NCBI RefSeq assembly: GCF_001571365.1
Contig: NZ_BCTQ01000015.1
Location: 62,001 to 126,000, forward strand
Direction of reading: 5' to 3'
DNA: 64,000 bases
Source: Achromobacter denitrificans NBRC 15125
Lineage (GTDB): Bacteria > Pseudomonadota > Gammaproteobacteria > Burkholderiales > Burkholderiaceae_B
How positions within the stretch are numbered: the first letter of the stretch is position 1; each line of letters begins with the position of its first letter. The position numbers were made by a program, and so were the translations under genes. The notes beneath the pieces were generated by a model. The model ran no database searches. It saw only the letters and a program-made list of their open reading frames with translations, and was not told where the DNA came from. This document shows positions 63,074 to 64,000 of the stretch, piece by piece.

Positions 63074-64000
63074 TGCGCCGCCGTCAGTTCGAACTGAAAG
63101 ACCGCGCCAGAACCGGCGCGCTCCACCAGCCTGATCTCGCTGTGGTGCAGCTGCAAAATGCGCTGCACGATCACCAGCCCCAGGCCGCCGCCGTCGCCCG
63201 GACCGCGGTTCAAGGCGCTGGCCCGCGTGAAGAGGCCGGCGCGCAGCGCCTGCGGAATCCCTTCGCCGGTATCGCTGACCTGCACCTGCACGAGGTTCTG
63301 CGCGGCGCCCAGCCGCAGTTCGATCAGGCCGCCCGGCGGACTGTGGCGGATGGCGTTGTCCAGCAGGTTGGTCAGCACGCGCTCGATCAGGCCCAGGTCC
63401 GCGCGCACCGGCGGCAGTTCCCGCGGGATGTCGGTGGTCAGGCGCTGCTGGCGCGCCTCGGCCGCCAGCTCGAACTTCTGGATCACGTCCTGCACCAGCT
63501 CCGGCAGCGAGAAGGTTTCGGGCTCCAGCCGCACCAGCCCGGACTCCAGCCGCGCCAGCTCGAAGAGCTCCTGCGCCAGGCGGCCGACCTTGCGGCTTTG
63601 CGCCAGCGCGATGTCCAGGTAGCGGCGGCGCTCCCCCGCATCCAGCGTTTCGTCCTTCAGCCGCAGGGTTTCCAGATAGCCATGCAGCGAGGTCAGCGGG
63701 GTGCGCAGGTCGTGCGAAATATTGGCGACCAGGTCGCGCCGCTGCTGGTCCTGCCGCGTCAGCTCGCGCCACTGGTCCGATATGCGCCTGCCCATCTGGA
63801 CGAAGCTGCGCCGCAGCACCGCGATCTCGTCGCCATTGCGCTCCGAAGCGTCGCCGGGGCGTTCCAGCGCGGCCAGGGCCTGGCCATCGTCGCCCTCGAA
63901 GGCGCGCACGGCGCGCGTCAGGCCGCGCAGCGGGCGCGTGATCAGCGCGAACGCCGCCAGCCCGGCCACCAGCCCCAGCAGCGCGACCAGCGCGATGGAC
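63070..64000 (-). CDS. sensor histidine kinase, BaeS/EnvZ-type (5' part outside window)
   Basis: At least 309 residues. The window edge cuts the N-terminus within a membrane helix. Then come a HAMP domain (ITRPLRGLTRAVRAFEGDD), a HisKA dimerisation motif with phospho-His (DLVANISHDLRTPLTSLHGYLE, near 63711-63740), an N box (LTNLLDNAIRHSP), a G1 box (DTGEGIP) and a G2 box (GDGGGLGLVIV). Its partner regulator should lie just outside the window. Signal unknown. The end converges on the Rph-like gene, sharing CTAA as two stop codons. Confidence 0.92.
   Translation of the reverse strand, partial: SIALVALLGLVAGLAAFALITRPLRGLTRAVRAFEGDDGQALAALERPGDASERNGDEIAVLRRSFVQMGRRISDQWRELTRQDQQRRDLVANISHDLRTPLTSLHGYLETLRLKDETLDAGERRRYLDIALAQSRKVGRLAQELFELARLESGLVRLEPETFSLPELVQDVIQKFELAAEARQQRLTTDIPRELPPVRADLGLIERVLTNLLDNAIRHSPPGGLIELRLGAAQNLVQVQVSDTGEGIPQALRAGLFTRASALNRGPGDGGGLGLVIVQRILQLHHSEIRLVERAGSGAVFQFELTAAH

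Noticed and set aside
1-64000. CRISPR arrays, IS elements, prophage or tRNA genes
   Set aside because: I saw no direct-repeat array, transposase or integrase protein, or tRNA-like cloverleaf with CCA-adjacent features anywhere in the window.

Overview
The window is visibly GC-rich, with strong G/C preference at third codon positions and many ATGA or GTGA stop/start overlaps. The gene content is a Bug-family periplasmic binding protein, a narK1K2GHJI locus carrying narXL and Mo-cofactor genes, ubiUVT, nnrS, a FecIR/TonB iron module and mdtABC. Together these point to a facultatively denitrifying betaproteobacterium, most likely Alcaligenaceae (Bordetella/Achromobacter type). The genus is inferred from gene content only. 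I see no tRNA, rRNA, insertion sequence, CRISPR array or prophage.

Layout. 1-10506: nutrient scavenging. It holds an NrtA/SsuA-type ABC system with a DszC-like flavoprotein and an AhpD-like protein, an AraC regulator, an esterase, an O-acetylhomoserine sulfhydrylase-type enzyme, a class V aminotransferase, and an AapJ-type binding protein with a fused two-permease polypeptide. 10535-29657: the anaerobic respiration block. It runs on the minus strand as narK1-narK2-narGHJI-PPIase-moaA-carbonic anhydrase-mobB-narXL-ubiUVT, with nnrS divergent from narK1. 29671-30787: two proteins of unclear function. 30865-37115: fecI-fecR-TonB receptor-PepSY iron module. 37231-39128: a TetR gene flanked by twin operators, plus two small orphan proteins. 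39192-46506: mdtABC. 46531-49960: LysR, M20 peptidase and Bug protein. 50098-53112: ferritin-like protein and large catalase. 53285-55362: a second PepSY protein with DUF3325. 55410-58534: anaerobic ribonucleotide reductase (nrdD, a detached glycyl-radical domain, nrdG). 58548-59777: FNR-type promoter and nitronate monooxygenase. 59817-63073: TetR and a rifampin-phosphotransferase-like enzyme. 63070-64000: a partial histidine kinase.

How it fits together. FNR/ANR-like boxes lie upstream of ubiU, narK1/nnrS, nrdD and the nitronate monooxygenase gene. An NsrR-like box lies upstream of nnrS and paired NrdR-like boxes upstream of nrdD. The picture is one anaerobic regulon: nitrate import and reduction, Mo-cofactor synthesis, O2-independent quinone synthesis, NO defence and anaerobic dNTP synthesis. 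The observations I rate most worth a second look are the NrdD glycyl-radical domain encoded as a separate 60-residue ORF, the 21-codon ORF coupled to nnrS, the apparently leaderless ubiU promoter, and the fused AapQ-AapM permease with no ATPase beside it.
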